64,000 bases of DNA from Acidobacteriota bacterium (lineage in GTDB: Bacteria > Acidobacteriota > Blastocatellia > HR10). The position numbers and the translations under genes are program-made. Of this stretch, positions 51,587-62,045 are shown one piece after another (positions within the stretch are counted from its first letter, which is position 1; every line of letters starts with the position of its first letter). The stretch spans positions 248,001-312,000 of the forward strand of contig JAUQQC010000001.1 of the NCBI GenBank assembly GCA_030550025.1, given 5' to 3'. Below the pieces are notes generated by a model. It searched no databases, was not told the origin of the DNA, and saw only the letters and a program-made list of their open reading frames with translations.

Positions 51587-52381
51587 ATGCTGGAGGGAAA
51601 GAAAGGGATCATCTTCGGCGTCGCGAACAGGCGGAGCATCGCGTGGGCCATCGCCCAACGCTTCGATGAGGCAGGCGCTCGGCTCGCGCTGACGTATCAG
51701 AACGAGCGGCTTGGGGAGAACGTGCGCGAATTGGCGGCGACCTTGCAGCATCCCCCTCTGGTCCTCCCCTGCGATGTGACCGAGGAGGGACAGATCGAGG
51801 CCGTTTTCGACGCGCTCGCTCGCGAATTCCAGCAGCTCGATTTCCTCGTCCACTCGATCGCGTTCGCTCCGCGTGAGGATTTGGAAGGAGCGTTCCTCCA
51901 TACGTCGCGAGAGGGGTATCGAGTCGCCCATGAGGTCAGCGTCTATTCGCTCATCGCCGTGGCGCGTCGCGCGGCTCCGCTCATGGCGGAACGCGGCGGG
52001 AGCATCGTCACGCTCACTTATCTGGGCAGTGAGCGCGTGATGCCGGGATACAACGTCATGGGCGTCGCCAAAGCCGCGCTCGAATCCACGGTGAAGTATC
52101 TCGCCGCCGAGTTGGGGCCCCGTGGGATTCGCGTCAACGCGCTCTCGCCTGGTCCGATCAAGACGCTCGCCGCCAGCGGCGTCCCCGGCTTCTCCCGCAT
52201 GCTGCGGCATGTGGCGCAGACCGCACCGCTTCGGCGCAATACCGATCCGGCCGAGGTAGCCGATGCCGCCCTCTTCTTCGTGAGCCCGCTCTCGCGGGGC
52301 ATCACTGGGGAGATCCTCTTCGTGGATGGCGGCTATCACATCATGGGGATGACCGTTGCGGAGTCCGCAGGCGAAGAGTGA
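51587..52381 (+). CDS. fabI: Enoyl-[acyl-carrier-protein] reductase (NADH)
   Basis: A 264-residue short-chain dehydrogenase. The FabI N-terminus is G-V-A-N-R-R-S-I-A-W-A-I-A, and the catalytic residues are in Y-N-V-M-G-V-A-K-A-A (Tyr-x6-Lys). S-I-A-F-A and G-P-I-K-T-L-A-A-S-G are diagnostic of FabI over other SDRs. It carries out the last reduction in each round of fatty acid elongation. ATG 51587 is chosen because the sequence before it does not match the family; no strong ribosome-binding site is seen. Confidence 0.94.
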   Translation: MLEGKKGIIFGVANRRSIAWAIAQRFDEAGARLALTYQNERLGENVRELAATLQHPPLVLPCDVTEEGQIEAVFDALAREFQQLDFLVHSIAFAPREDLEGAFLHTSREGYRVAHEVSVYSLIAVARRAAPLMAERGGSIVTLTYLGSERVMPGYNVMGVAKAALESTVKYLAAELGPRGIRVNALSPGPIKTLAASGVPGFSRMLRHVAQTAPLRRNTDPAEVADAALFFVSPLSRGITGEILFVDGGYHIMGMTVAESAGEE

Positions 52382-52503
52382 GCGGGCCGCTTCGCGGGGC
52401 ATCGCCAAGAAGGTGAGGAGATGCTCTCCTGCGAGCCGTCTCCCCATGAATAGCGGTCCTATGAGCTGAGGAGGCATGACCTCAGCCCGTATCGGGAAGC
52501 CCA

Positions 52504-53181
52504 TTATCGCAGGTATTTGCCGAAGAATTCCAAGGTTCGCCGCCAGGCGTCTTCGGCCGCTTCTCGATTATACACTTCCGGCCGCGTGTCGTTGAAAAAC
52601 GCGTGATCCACCCCCGGATAGATGTGGATATCGGCCGTCTTCCCGAGCTGCTTCAACTGCGCTTCCAATTGGCGCACCGACTCCGGCGTCACGAATTGAT
52701 CCCGCTCCGCGTAAATGCCGAGCATGGGCGCCTGCAGCTTCTCCAGCTTCGGTTTCACATTTGGATGCCCGCCATAGAAGACGACGCACGCGCTCACCTG
52801 GGGGTTCTCACATGCCGCATAGAGCGAGAGGGCTCCGCCCATGCAAAATCCGATCGTGCCGACCTTCTTCGGTTCGACCGACGGATGGGCGAGCAGATAT
52901 TGGATCGCTCCGCGCAGCTCCTTCTCCGCCTCATCGATCCGAAGAGCCATCATGAGTTTCCCTGCTTCATCTGGGGACTTCGTCGTTTGGCCGTGATAGA
53001 GGTCCGGAGCCAGAGCGACGTATCCGGCCGCCGCGAAGCGATCGCACACGTCCTTGATGTGATCCACCAATCCCCACCACTCTTGGATGACAACGACGCC
53101 CGGGCCCTTTCCTGCCGGGAGCGAGAGATACCCCGACGCCGTCTTCCCGTTGGCCGGGAATTCGACCATGTGTCCTGCCAT
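52504..53181 (-). CDS. Dienelactone hydrolase family protein
   Basis: A 225-residue alpha/beta hydrolase. The nucleophile is Cys in G-F-C-M-G-G; the Asp is in A-E-R-D-Q-F-V; and the His is in V-D-H-A-F-F-N-D. The oxyanion-side Q-E-W-W-G-L is also conserved. In well-known members it hydrolyses dienelactone in the chlorocatechol pathway, but most genomic homologues have unknown substrates. GGAGGGA before the ATG supports the start. No aromatic-degradation genes adjoin it. Confidence 0.92.
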   Translation of the reverse strand: MAGHMVEFPANGKTASGYLSLPAGKGPGVVVIQEWWGLVDHIKDVCDRFAAAGYVALAPDLYHGQTTKSPDEAGKLMMALRIDEAEKELRGAIQYLLAHPSVEPKKVGTIGFCMGGALSLYAACENPQVSACVVFYGGHPNVKPKLEKLQAPMLGIYAERDQFVTPESVRQLEAQLKQLGKTADIHIYPGVDHAFFNDTRPEVYNREAAEDAWRRTLEFFGKYLR

Positions 53182-53354
53182 CGGTTCCCTCCAATTCGGA
53201 AATGATCCTCACCGGACGAAGGTGAAGTTATAGCGGCCCGCGATCGCGGGCGTCAAGCGCGCGAGAGAGAGAAGCCATCCTTTGGTGTCGTCCTCATCCG
53301 GTCCCGAATCTTCCGCTTGCTCCACGGCTCCTCTTGGGACATGATACTCAACCT

Positions 53355-53840
53355 ATGGCGGCCGGAGTATTTCATGCGGTGACCGCAGTGGTGCTCGTGC
53401 TGACGATCCTCTGTCTGGGGGTGAACGCGCTCGGATGGATTCGGTTGCGGGCGCTCGCGCGCGTGGTCTCGGGCGCGCGGGCAGCGCTGGCTCCGCGCGA
53501 GATCGAACAGCTCGGTCAATTGACCGGATTGATTCGTCTGGAAGCCGTGTATTTCACACTGCTTCTCCTTTACGCGCTCGCTTATCCGGGCGTGCTCGCG
53601 TGGGGACCCGTCCTCTTCGTCGTCCTCTATCATTGGCTCGGATGGGCGGCCAACGAGTGGACGCATACGACGGCGCGCGCCGTCGCTCGCTTGCGACGAG
53701 ATCCGACGCCCGCTCCTTCCTTTCGCGCGCGGGCGCGCACGGCGCTCGCCGTGATCGGCGCGCTTGATGTCCTTGAAGCGGCCGTTCTCCTCTATATCAT
53801 CCTGGCGCTCGCCGGATCGCTGCGTCATGCGAGCGCGTGA
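53355..53840 (+). CDS. Small four-helix membrane protein of unknown function
   Basis: A 161-residue protein with four predicted transmembrane helices (about 5-25, 59-78, 82-100, 130-155). Between helices 1 and 2 lies a charged loop; a W-A-A-N-E-W-T-H segment follows helix 3. I do not recognise a family. ATG 53355 lacks a clear ribosome-binding site; a TTG at 53334 is possible. The final 14 nt overlap the start of the alkyltransferase-like gene. Confidence 0.6.
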   Translation: MAAGVFHAVTAVVLVLTILCLGVNALGWIRLRALARVVSGARAALAPREIEQLGQLTGLIRLEAVYFTLLLLYALAYPGVLAWGPVLFVVLYHWLGWAANEWTHTTARAVARLRRDPTPAPSFRARARTALAVIGALDVLEAAVLLYIILALAGSLRHASA

Positions 53841-54258
53841 AGAGCGGGACGTGAGAAGAAGCGAGCCGTCCTCTCGAAAGATTCGAGGGCGATGCTTCGC
53901 CGAGATCTATCGCCTCGTGCGGCGCATTCCGCGCGGACGCGTGGCGTCGTACGGCGATATTGCGGCGCTCTGCCGAGCGAACGTTTCGGCGCGCGTGGTG
54001 GGATGGGCGCTCGCCGTCTGCCCTTCGGACGTCCCCTGGCATCGCGTCGTCAATCGCGATGGACGCTTGACCATCGGTCGGCGCGCCCTCTGGTTGCAGC
54101 ACCTTCAGCGCGATCTCCTGCGGGCTGAAGGCGTCACTTTCCTCGCCCAGGATCAAGTGGCGATCGAGGCCCATCGGTGGCGACCGCGCCGTAGGAGACC
54201 TTCCTTCGTGATGGGGGTGTCTCTTGAAAAATTTCCCGCCGCCACAGATTTCCGTTGA
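53827..54258 (+). CDS. Alkyltransferase-like DNA-repair protein (ATL, MGMT fold)
   Basis: A 143-residue relative of O6-methylguanine-DNA methyltransferase. The DNA-binding helix and wing are recognisable: I-P-R-G-R-V-A-S-Y-G-D-I-A, then G-W-A-L-A-V-C-P. The reactive Cys motif P-C-H-R-V is P-W-H-R-V-V here. The substitution of Trp for the acceptor Cys is the mark of ATL proteins, which bind alkylguanine and flag it for nucleotide excision repair instead of repairing it directly. The C-terminal basic tail is lineage-specific. It is translationally coupled to the membrane protein before it. Confidence 0.88.
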   Translation: MRAREERDVRRSEPSSRKIRGRCFAEIYRLVRRIPRGRVASYGDIAALCRANVSARVVGWALAVCPSDVPWHRVVNRDGRLTIGRRALWLQHLQRDLLRAEGVTFLAQDQVAIEAHRWRPRRRRPSFVMGVSLEKFPAATDFR

Positions 54259-54327
54259 AAAGCGGCGCAAAGTTTGTCATGCTTAGACGTTTGGCAAAGA
54301 TGACGGGACGGGAACGAAAAACGGAGG

Positions 54328-55728
54328 ATGGCGTACCTGCGGAAACTCGATCTGGCCATCGAGTCGGCGCGCAAATTGGCGCGCATTGGGGCGAGCACCA
54401 ATCTCGTGAATTTGCTGCGCAAGATGAGGCCGGCCGACGTCGCCGTCATCTTCGGGAACCTCACCGATGGTGAGCGGCTCTTCGCCCTCCGCTCCCTGCT
54501 CAGGCAAGATGGGGACTTCGTGGCCTCGACTTTGAGCGAGATGCCGCCGGAGGAAGCGGCTTCGCTTCTGGCTCATCTGGAACCGGAGACGATCGCCGAC
54601 CTCCTGCAGAAGATCCCCGTGGACGATGCCACCCAGATCACCTCCAAGTTGCCCCAGGGGTTGGTCGAGCGCGTGCTGGAATTGATGCACATCGCCCGGT
54701 CGGTGGACGTCGTGGATCAGCTCCAGTTCGAGGAGAACACGGCCGGGCGCATCATGAACCCACATGTCTTCGCGCTGCAGGAAGACATGACCGTCGGCGA
54801 GGCCATCTCCACGCTCCAGCGTAAGAGCGATGAGCTGGAGATGGTCTTCTACCTCTATGTCGTGGACGATCGCCATCATCTGGTCGGAGTGGTGAGCCTG
54901 CGTCAGCTCCTGCTCAATCCGCCGAGCACGCCCTTGCGCAAGATCATGTCCACGGATGTCATCAGCGTGCACACGAGTACGGATCAGGAGGAAGTCGCGC
55001 GCGTCGTCTCGAAGTACGATCTCATGGCCGTCCCCGTCGTGGACGATGAGAACCGGCTCGTTGGGATCGTGACCGTGGACGACGTGATCGACGTCTTGCA
55101 GGAGGAGCTGACGGAGGATTACTTCCGCATGGTCGGGTCGGATGCGGCGGAGCTGGAGCGACGGACGCCCGGGGAGATCGCTCGATTGCGCTTGCCGTGG
55201 CTTTTGATGACGGTCCTCATCGAGCTGATCGCTGGTGTCGTCATCCATCGGTTTGATGACACATTGGGGACGGTCATCCTCCTGGCATCGTTCATGCCGG
55301 TCATTCAGGCCATCTCCGGGAACACAGGGTTGCAATCGGCGACGATCGTCGTGCGAGGGCTCGCGACGGGGCATATTAGCTTGAAGGATTGGTGGCGTCC
55401 CGTTTGGCGGCAGCTTCGGACGACGCTGATCTTGGGGGCGATTTTGGGCCCGCTCATCTTCTTCGTCGGCGGCTTCTGGCACGGATGGCAGCGCATGGCC
55501 GAGCGTGGGACGTGGTTCGATCCTGTCTTCGGATTCGTCGTCGGATTCTCGATGTTCGTCGCCATCAATCTCTCGGGGGTCGTGGGGACGGTGATCCCCA
55601 TGCTCTCGAAGCGCTTGGGCTTCGATCCTGCGTTGACAGCCGGCCCCTTCGAGACGGCGTTTCAGGATGTCGTGAGCGTGACCATCATGCTCGGATTGGC
55701 GACGTTGCTTCTGCAGTGGATGGCGTGA
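54328..55728 (+). CDS. mgtE: Magnesium transporter MgtE
   Basis: A 466-residue MgtE channel, full length. It has an acidic N domain (about 15-140; L-L-R-K-M-R-P-A-D-V-A, L-P-Q-G), two CBS domains (about 150-275) that sense cytoplasmic magnesium, and a five-helix membrane pore (about 290-466) with the selectivity segment S-G-N-T-G-L-Q-S. It conducts Mg2+ down its gradient and closes when intracellular Mg2+ is high. The start is at 54328; the purine-rich ACGGAGG lies directly against the ATG. Confidence 0.95.
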   Translation: MAYLRKLDLAIESARKLARIGASTNLVNLLRKMRPADVAVIFGNLTDGERLFALRSLLRQDGDFVASTLSEMPPEEAASLLAHLEPETIADLLQKIPVDDATQITSKLPQGLVERVLELMHIARSVDVVDQLQFEENTAGRIMNPHVFALQEDMTVGEAISTLQRKSDELEMVFYLYVVDDRHHLVGVVSLRQLLLNPPSTPLRKIMSTDVISVHTSTDQEEVARVVSKYDLMAVPVVDDENRLVGIVTVDDVIDVLQEELTEDYFRMVGSDAAELERRTPGEIARLRLPWLLMTVLIELIAGVVIHRFDDTLGTVILLASFMPVIQAISGNTGLQSATIVVRGLATGHISLKDWWRPVWRQLRTTLILGAILGPLIFFVGGFWHGWQRMAERGTWFDPVFGFVVGFSMFVAINLSGVVGTVIPMLSKRLGFDPALTAGPFETAFQDVVSVTIMLGLATLLLQWMA

Positions 55729-55758
55729 GGACGTCGCGTGGCTCCCGCCGCGCGCACC

Positions 55759-56253
55759 TTATCTCCCGATCTCCGCGCAGATCTCGAGCGTCTCCCCGAT
55801 GATCACCAACTCATCGAATCCTTCGTGAAAGGAGGGGGGAGATCGGTGCAGTTCCACCAGCATGCGGTGTAGGGCCGCTTCGGGGACCACGCGCTCGCGC
55901 TCGCGATTGCGCTCTTGGCAGATGCGGAGCGGCACATTGAGCCAGTAGCCGATGATCCATCGGACGCCATTCTCGCGCAGCTCGCGAATCGTCAGGCGGC
56001 GGAACTTCGGGTTGATGTTCGTGGCATCGTAGATGACGTTGCGTCCGGCGCGCACGGCAGCCAACAGGTTCGAGCGAGCGAGACGGAAGACGCGCGCGGC
56101 CTCCCCTTGGATGGCTTCATCGCCATAGAGATGCTTGCGAATCTCATCGGAGCTGACGATCGAAGCTGGCGCGTATTGCTCGGCCAGGCGTCGCGCGAGC
56201 GTGCTCTTGCCGGAACCGGGAAGCCCGATTAAAATGTGCGCGCTCGGTCGCAT
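55759..56253 (-). CDS. P-loop kinase-like ATPase (AAA_33 type)
   Basis: A 164-residue P-loop protein. Walker A is G-L-P-G-S-G-K-S-T near the start, with an I-V-S-S-D-E-I-R-K segment, and Y-D-A-T-N as the Walker B-like site. Such small proteins resemble polynucleotide kinases, zeta-toxin-like kinases or gluconate-kinase-like enzymes; the substrate is not determined. GGGAGGGACG precedes ATG 56253. A TATAAT at 56293-56298 (minus) may serve as its -10. It faces glgB divergently. Confidence 0.82.
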   Translation of the reverse strand: MRPSAHILIGLPGSGKSTLARRLAEQYAPASIVSSDEIRKHLYGDEAIQGEAARVFRLARSNLLAAVRAGRNVIYDATNINPKFRRLTIRELRENGVRWIIGYWLNVPLRICQERNRERERVVPEAALHRMLVELHRSPPSFHEGFDELVIIGETLEICAEIGR

Positions 56254-56324
56254 CGTCCCTCCCGACCGTTGGGCCGAGCCGATGAGATGGGCATTATATT
56301 CGGGCTTCATGAGGCCTCGCCAGT

Positions 56325-58529
<2,205 letters not shown>

Positions 58530-58554
58530 GTCGCCTTTGGGGAAGGAGGGAGAG

Positions 58555-58968
58555 ATGAAGGCGCACACCGAGTATCTGGAGTTCCACACGAAAAAGCGAC
58601 GCGAGTACCTCAACATCACGCGCGAGGTCGAACGCGTCGTCCAAAAGAGCGGGATTCGGGAGGGCATGGTCCTGGTCTCCGCCCTCCATACGACGGCGGG
58701 CGTTTATCTCAACGACGACGAGGAAGGGTTGCTCCACGATCTCGATGAGATGTTAGAGAGGATCGCTCCGTATGGCGCGCCTTATCGCCATCACGCCACG
58801 GGTGAGGACAATGGCGACGCGCATCTGAAGTGTCTGCTCATTCATCATCAAGTCATCGTGCCGGTGACCAACGGGAAGCTGGACTTGGGGACGTGGCAAC
58901 GAATCTTCTATGCGGAGTTCGACGGGCGCCGGCGCAAGCGCGTGGTGGTCAAGGTCATCGGGGAATGA
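58555..58968 (+). CDS. YjbQ-family protein (secondary thiamine-phosphate synthase fold)
   Basis: A 137-residue YjbQ/UPF0047 protein. Family landmarks are [23 protein letters not shown], and [19 protein letters not shown]. Some members have thiamine-phosphate synthase activity; the physiological role is unsettled. GGAAGGAGGGAGAG is a strong ribosome-binding site for ATG 58555. It follows glgB by 25 nt and may be on the same message. Confidence 0.93.
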   Translation: MKAHTEYLEFHTKKRREYLNITREVERVVQKSGIREGMVLVSALHTTAGVYLNDDEEGLLHDLDEMLERIAPYGAPYRHHATGEDNGDAHLKCLLIHHQVIVPVTNGKLDLGTWQRIFYAEFDGRRRKRVVVKVIGE

Positions 58969-59018
58969 ACGGCTTCGCTCGCGCCACCGCAGAGCCCAAT
59001 CCCCACGCTCATCTCGCA

Positions 59019-59047
59019 TTGCCGTCGGGCCGGGCGAGGGTTACAAT
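59019..59047 (+). promoter_or_regulatory. Promoter upstream of the PP2C signalling genes
   Basis: TTGCCG (59019-59024), a 17-nt spacer and TACAAT (59042-59047). It gives a leader of about 160 nt before the GTG at 59213, unusually long for this window. Confidence 0.7.
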
Positions 59048-59157
59048 TCCACCGTCGGATTTGTGAGCTCGGCTTCTGAGAGTGAGTAGGCGAAAGGTGA
59101 TCACGCGGGCAGTGGCGTGAAGGAGACGCGTCGCTCGGCCTAGGCGAATGAAGACGA

Positions 59158-59173
59158 CCCCTTTCGGAAGGGG
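59158..59173 (+). promoter_or_regulatory. Stable leader hairpin before the PP2C gene
   Basis: CCCCTT (59158-59163) pairs with AAGGGG (59168-59173) around a TCGG tetraloop. Flanking GACGA and TCGTC can extend it. It lies in the transcribed leader about 40 nt before the GTG. Confidence 0.5.
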
Positions 59174-59212
59174 CCAAGACGATTCGTCGGGGAACTCAGC
59201 ACGGGAGTCGAT

Positions 59213-60583
59213 GTGAGCGCGACGGCCAAACAGTTCAACCGAGGACGCTACGGCCTCGTCTCGGATCGAGGGTTGAACCCCCGCCGCCCGGTGAACGAGG
59301 ACAGCTACGTGGTGTTGGAAGACGCGGGCGTGTTCGCCGTGGCCGATGGCGTAGGAGGACAGAATGCCGGGGAGATCGCCAGCCAGATGGCGATGGAAAT
59401 CCTCCGCCACCATTTCTCCCGGAGAACGCGCGGCGACCGCATGCGGTATTTGGAGCAGGTGATCGCGTATCTGAACGGCGCGCTTCGTGAGATGGCGATG
59501 AGTGAAGAATCGCTGAGCGGCATGGCCACGACGCTCGCCGTGCTCTTGTTGGAGCCGCGACATGCGATCCTCTGTCACATTGGCGATAGCCGCATCTATC
59601 GCTTCGTCGCGGGGAAGCTCCATCGCGAGACGATTGATCATACGCTCGTCGAAGCCGAGCATCTGGGCGGACTCTCTATCCTCGAATACACGAAGAGATA
59701 TGTCCTTACGCGCGCCTTGGGCATTGACGAAGAGGTCATTCCCGATGTGAAAAAGATCGGACTTGAGCCGGGTACGGTCTTCCTGTTGTGCACCGATGGG
59801 ATCACGCGCCATGTGACTGATGAGGAATTGCAGGACCTCTTGGTGCACGAACCGGATCCGCAACGGGTCTGCGATCAGCTTCGGGAATGGTGTTACGAGC
59901 GGGGGGCGCGTGATAACTTCACCGCCATCGTCGTGCGCGTGGACTCGGTACCCTCGCGTCCGGGGAAGGGCGCGATCGGAAACAGAGGGAAGGAACGAGA
60001 GCACATGGGCAAATCGTCGGCGGCTTCGCCAATGCCGTCAGTGGGGTCGCAACCGCAGGATGCGTTGGAGGAGCGGACCGTTCCTCTCCCGGAGTCGGCG
60101 CAATCGCTCGTCGCACGCTTTCGGCATTTCGGTCGCACCTATGGGGTGGCGATCCTCATGGCGTTGCTCGGTGCCCTCGTGATTTTCATCGCCGGGATGA
60201 CTGTCGAACGATGGCGGGTAGAGAGGACTGCTCCTCCGCCCTTGATGAGCGAACGCGCTCATGCGTATTTGGATCGTGCGATCGAAAGATTTCGCGTTGG
60301 TCACTACGCCGAGGCCGAACGAATCTTAGAGGAGGGGATGCGGTTGGAGTCGCCCGACAGCTTAACTCATCATTGGCTGGGGCGGGTTCGCTTCGCCCTT
60401 GGCAAATATCGCGCGGCGGCCGAGAGCTTCGCGCGCGCGGTGGAGCTTGGGGGGTGGGAGGAGGATCTGCTCTTCGCTGCAGCCGCCTGGCACGCGGCCG
60501 GGGAGCTGGAGCGGGCCCGCGAGTTCCTGCAACGATATGCTCGATCGGTCGCCGGGAGTCGAGAATCGGCGGGGAATCCATGA
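59213..60583 (+). CDS. Membrane PP2C-type protein phosphatase with C-terminal TPRs
   Basis: A 456-residue protein. Residues about 10-245 are a PPM/PP2C Ser/Thr phosphatase: V-N-E-D-S-Y, V-A-D-G-V-G-G, I-G-D-S-R-I-Y, C-T-D-G-I and G-A-R-D-N-F-T, all metal-binding Asp present. A linker leads to one transmembrane helix (about 305-330). About 110 periplasmic residues follow, with two or three tetratricopeptide repeats (Y-A-E-A-E-R-I-L-E-E-G). It should reverse the action of Ser/Thr kinases such as the one 25 kb away. The start is a GTG; an in-frame ATG is not available. Confidence 0.9.
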   Translation: MSATAKQFNRGRYGLVSDRGLNPRRPVNEDSYVVLEDAGVFAVADGVGGQNAGEIASQMAMEILRHHFSRRTRGDRMRYLEQVIAYLNGALREMAMSEESLSGMATTLAVLLLEPRHAILCHIGDSRIYRFVAGKLHRETIDHTLVEAEHLGGLSILEYTKRYVLTRALGIDEEVIPDVKKIGLEPGTVFLLCTDGITRHVTDEELQDLLVHEPDPQRVCDQLREWCYERGARDNFTAIVVRVDSVPSRPGKGAIGNRGKEREHMGKSSAASPMPSVGSQPQDALEERTVPLPESAQSLVARFRHFGRTYGVAILMALLGALVIFIAGMTVERWRVERTAPPPLMSERAHAYLDRAIERFRVGHYAEAERILEEGMRLESPDSLTHHWLGRVRFALGKYRAAAESFARAVELGGWEEDLLFAAAAWHAAGELERAREFLQRYARSVAGSRESAGNP

Positions 60584-60660
60584 GCGGTGGCGTGCGAAAC
60601 CGCGCGAGAGCGTTCGGCGGCGATCCTGAGAGTGCGCGGAGGGCGTGAGGGGAGGCGGCG

Positions 60661-61992
60661 ATGACGTTCCAGAGCGAGTGGACCTTTGACCTGCAGCGGT
60701 GCCTGGATGCGGCGGGGAACCTCTTGCCTCCGGAGCGCGTCCCCCTGGAGGCGTTGCTCGATCCGCAGCGGCTTCTGCAGGCGCAGGCGTATTTGAGCGA
60801 GATCACGCAGATGGAGGCTTCCGTCTACCTTTACGATGAGGCGTCTCCGCAGCCGATCCATCCCGATGCCGCGCCGATGTGTGTGCGGTCGCCGCTTTGT
60901 CGGGAGCTGAACGCGCTGAAGGATGCGACGACGGGCCTCTCGCGATGTCTGCGGGATACATGGCACGCATCGCTGCACGCGATGCGGCGGCGGCAACCGG
61001 TCGTGGCCGATTGCGTCGGCGGGCGGAGGACGCTATGGAGCTGCCCCATCCTTCTGAGCTGCGAGGGCCGCACCTATCCGAAAGCCGCCCTCACCGTGGC
61101 AGCCTTCCCCATCGAGAACTTCTTCGCGAGCGGGGTCCTGGAGGCGCTCTTCCCCGATGGAAATCCCGCTCTTCGAGAGAGCCACGAATGGGCGCGGAAG
61201 TTAGCCCTGGCGAGCGAGCGGTTGGGCCATGTGCGGGAGTTGGCTCGACTCATGGCCGATACGTTCTCCGTGGAGATCTCCGTGCGATACGAGTTAGCGC
61301 GTCAGTCCCTGCAGAGCTCATCCCGCATGGCGGAACACTTCTCCGCTTTGGCGGAAAAGCTCTCGCAGATGGCGCATGAGATCAACAATCAACTGACGAG
61401 CATTCATCTTCATGCCCATCTAGCGCGCCAATTGGTCGAAGCTCCCGACGTCCAGGAATCCCTCGAGCTGATCAAGCGGGAAGCGCGCTCGGCCATTGAA
61501 GCCGTGCGAGCATTGACGCGGTACGCCCGCCAGGCCTTAGCTCCCGGGAGAGATCAGATGGAAGGTCGCGATCTCTCGGTCGAAAAGGCGGCCGAACCAC
61601 CCGCCGAGTCGAGGAGCATCCTCGTTGTGGATGATGAGAGACCGATCGCCGAATTGATCGCGCGCGCGCTGCGGGCGGCCCATTACGATGTGGACATCTC
61701 GCTGGATGGAGAGACGGCGCTCTCCATGATCGAGCGGAAACGCTACGATCTGATCATCGCTGATCTTCGTATGCCGGGGATTGGGGGGATGGAGCTGTAC
61801 GAGCATTTCCAGCGTGCCGATCCTTCCATTGCACGTCGCATAGTCTTTCTGACAGGAGACGTCCTGAGCGAAGAGGCGCTCGCTTTCCTTCGCGAGACGG
61901 GGAGTTTGCGCTTGCCGAAGCCCTGCACGTTGGAGGAATTGCTGGCGCTAGTGAGGGCCGGGTTGGAGCGGAGCGAATCATCGGCTTCTTAG
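60661..61992 (+). CDS. PocR-like sensor, histidine-kinase H-box and receiver, without ATPase domain
   Basis: A 443-residue signalling protein. Residues about 15-200 look like a PocR ligand-binding domain, with the Cys/His pattern P-M-C-V, P-L-C-R-E-L, S-R-C-L-R-D-T-W-H and V-A-D-C-V-G-G. Residues about 225-300 are a dimerisation/phosphotransfer helix pair with His239 in Q-M-A-H-E-I-N-N-Q-L. No HATPase domain (N, G1, G2 boxes) is present. Residues about 320-435 are a receiver: V-V-D-D, Asp368 in I-A-D-L-R-M-P, F-L-T-G-D and L-P-K-P. It may be a phosphorelay protein fed by another kinase. GGCGTGAGGGGAGG precedes the ATG. Confidence 0.85.
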   Translation: MTFQSEWTFDLQRCLDAAGNLLPPERVPLEALLDPQRLLQAQAYLSEITQMEASVYLYDEASPQPIHPDAAPMCVRSPLCRELNALKDATTGLSRCLRDTWHASLHAMRRRQPVVADCVGGRRTLWSCPILLSCEGRTYPKAALTVAAFPIENFFASGVLEALFPDGNPALRESHEWARKLALASERLGHVRELARLMADTFSVEISVRYELARQSLQSSSRMAEHFSALAEKLSQMAHEINNQLTSIHLHAHLARQLVEAPDVQESLELIKREARSAIEAVRALTRYARQALAPGRDQMEGRDLSVEKAAEPPAESRSILVVDDERPIAELIARALRAAHYDVDISLDGETALSMIERKRYDLIIADLRMPGIGGMELYEHFQRADPSIARRIVFLTGDVLSEEALAFLRETGSLRLPKPCTLEELLALVRAGLERSESSAS

Positions 61993-62045
61993 GCGGATCG
62001 ATGGGCGCGTCCGTGCTAGAGAAGTCGTGAAGGAGGGAGAGAGGA

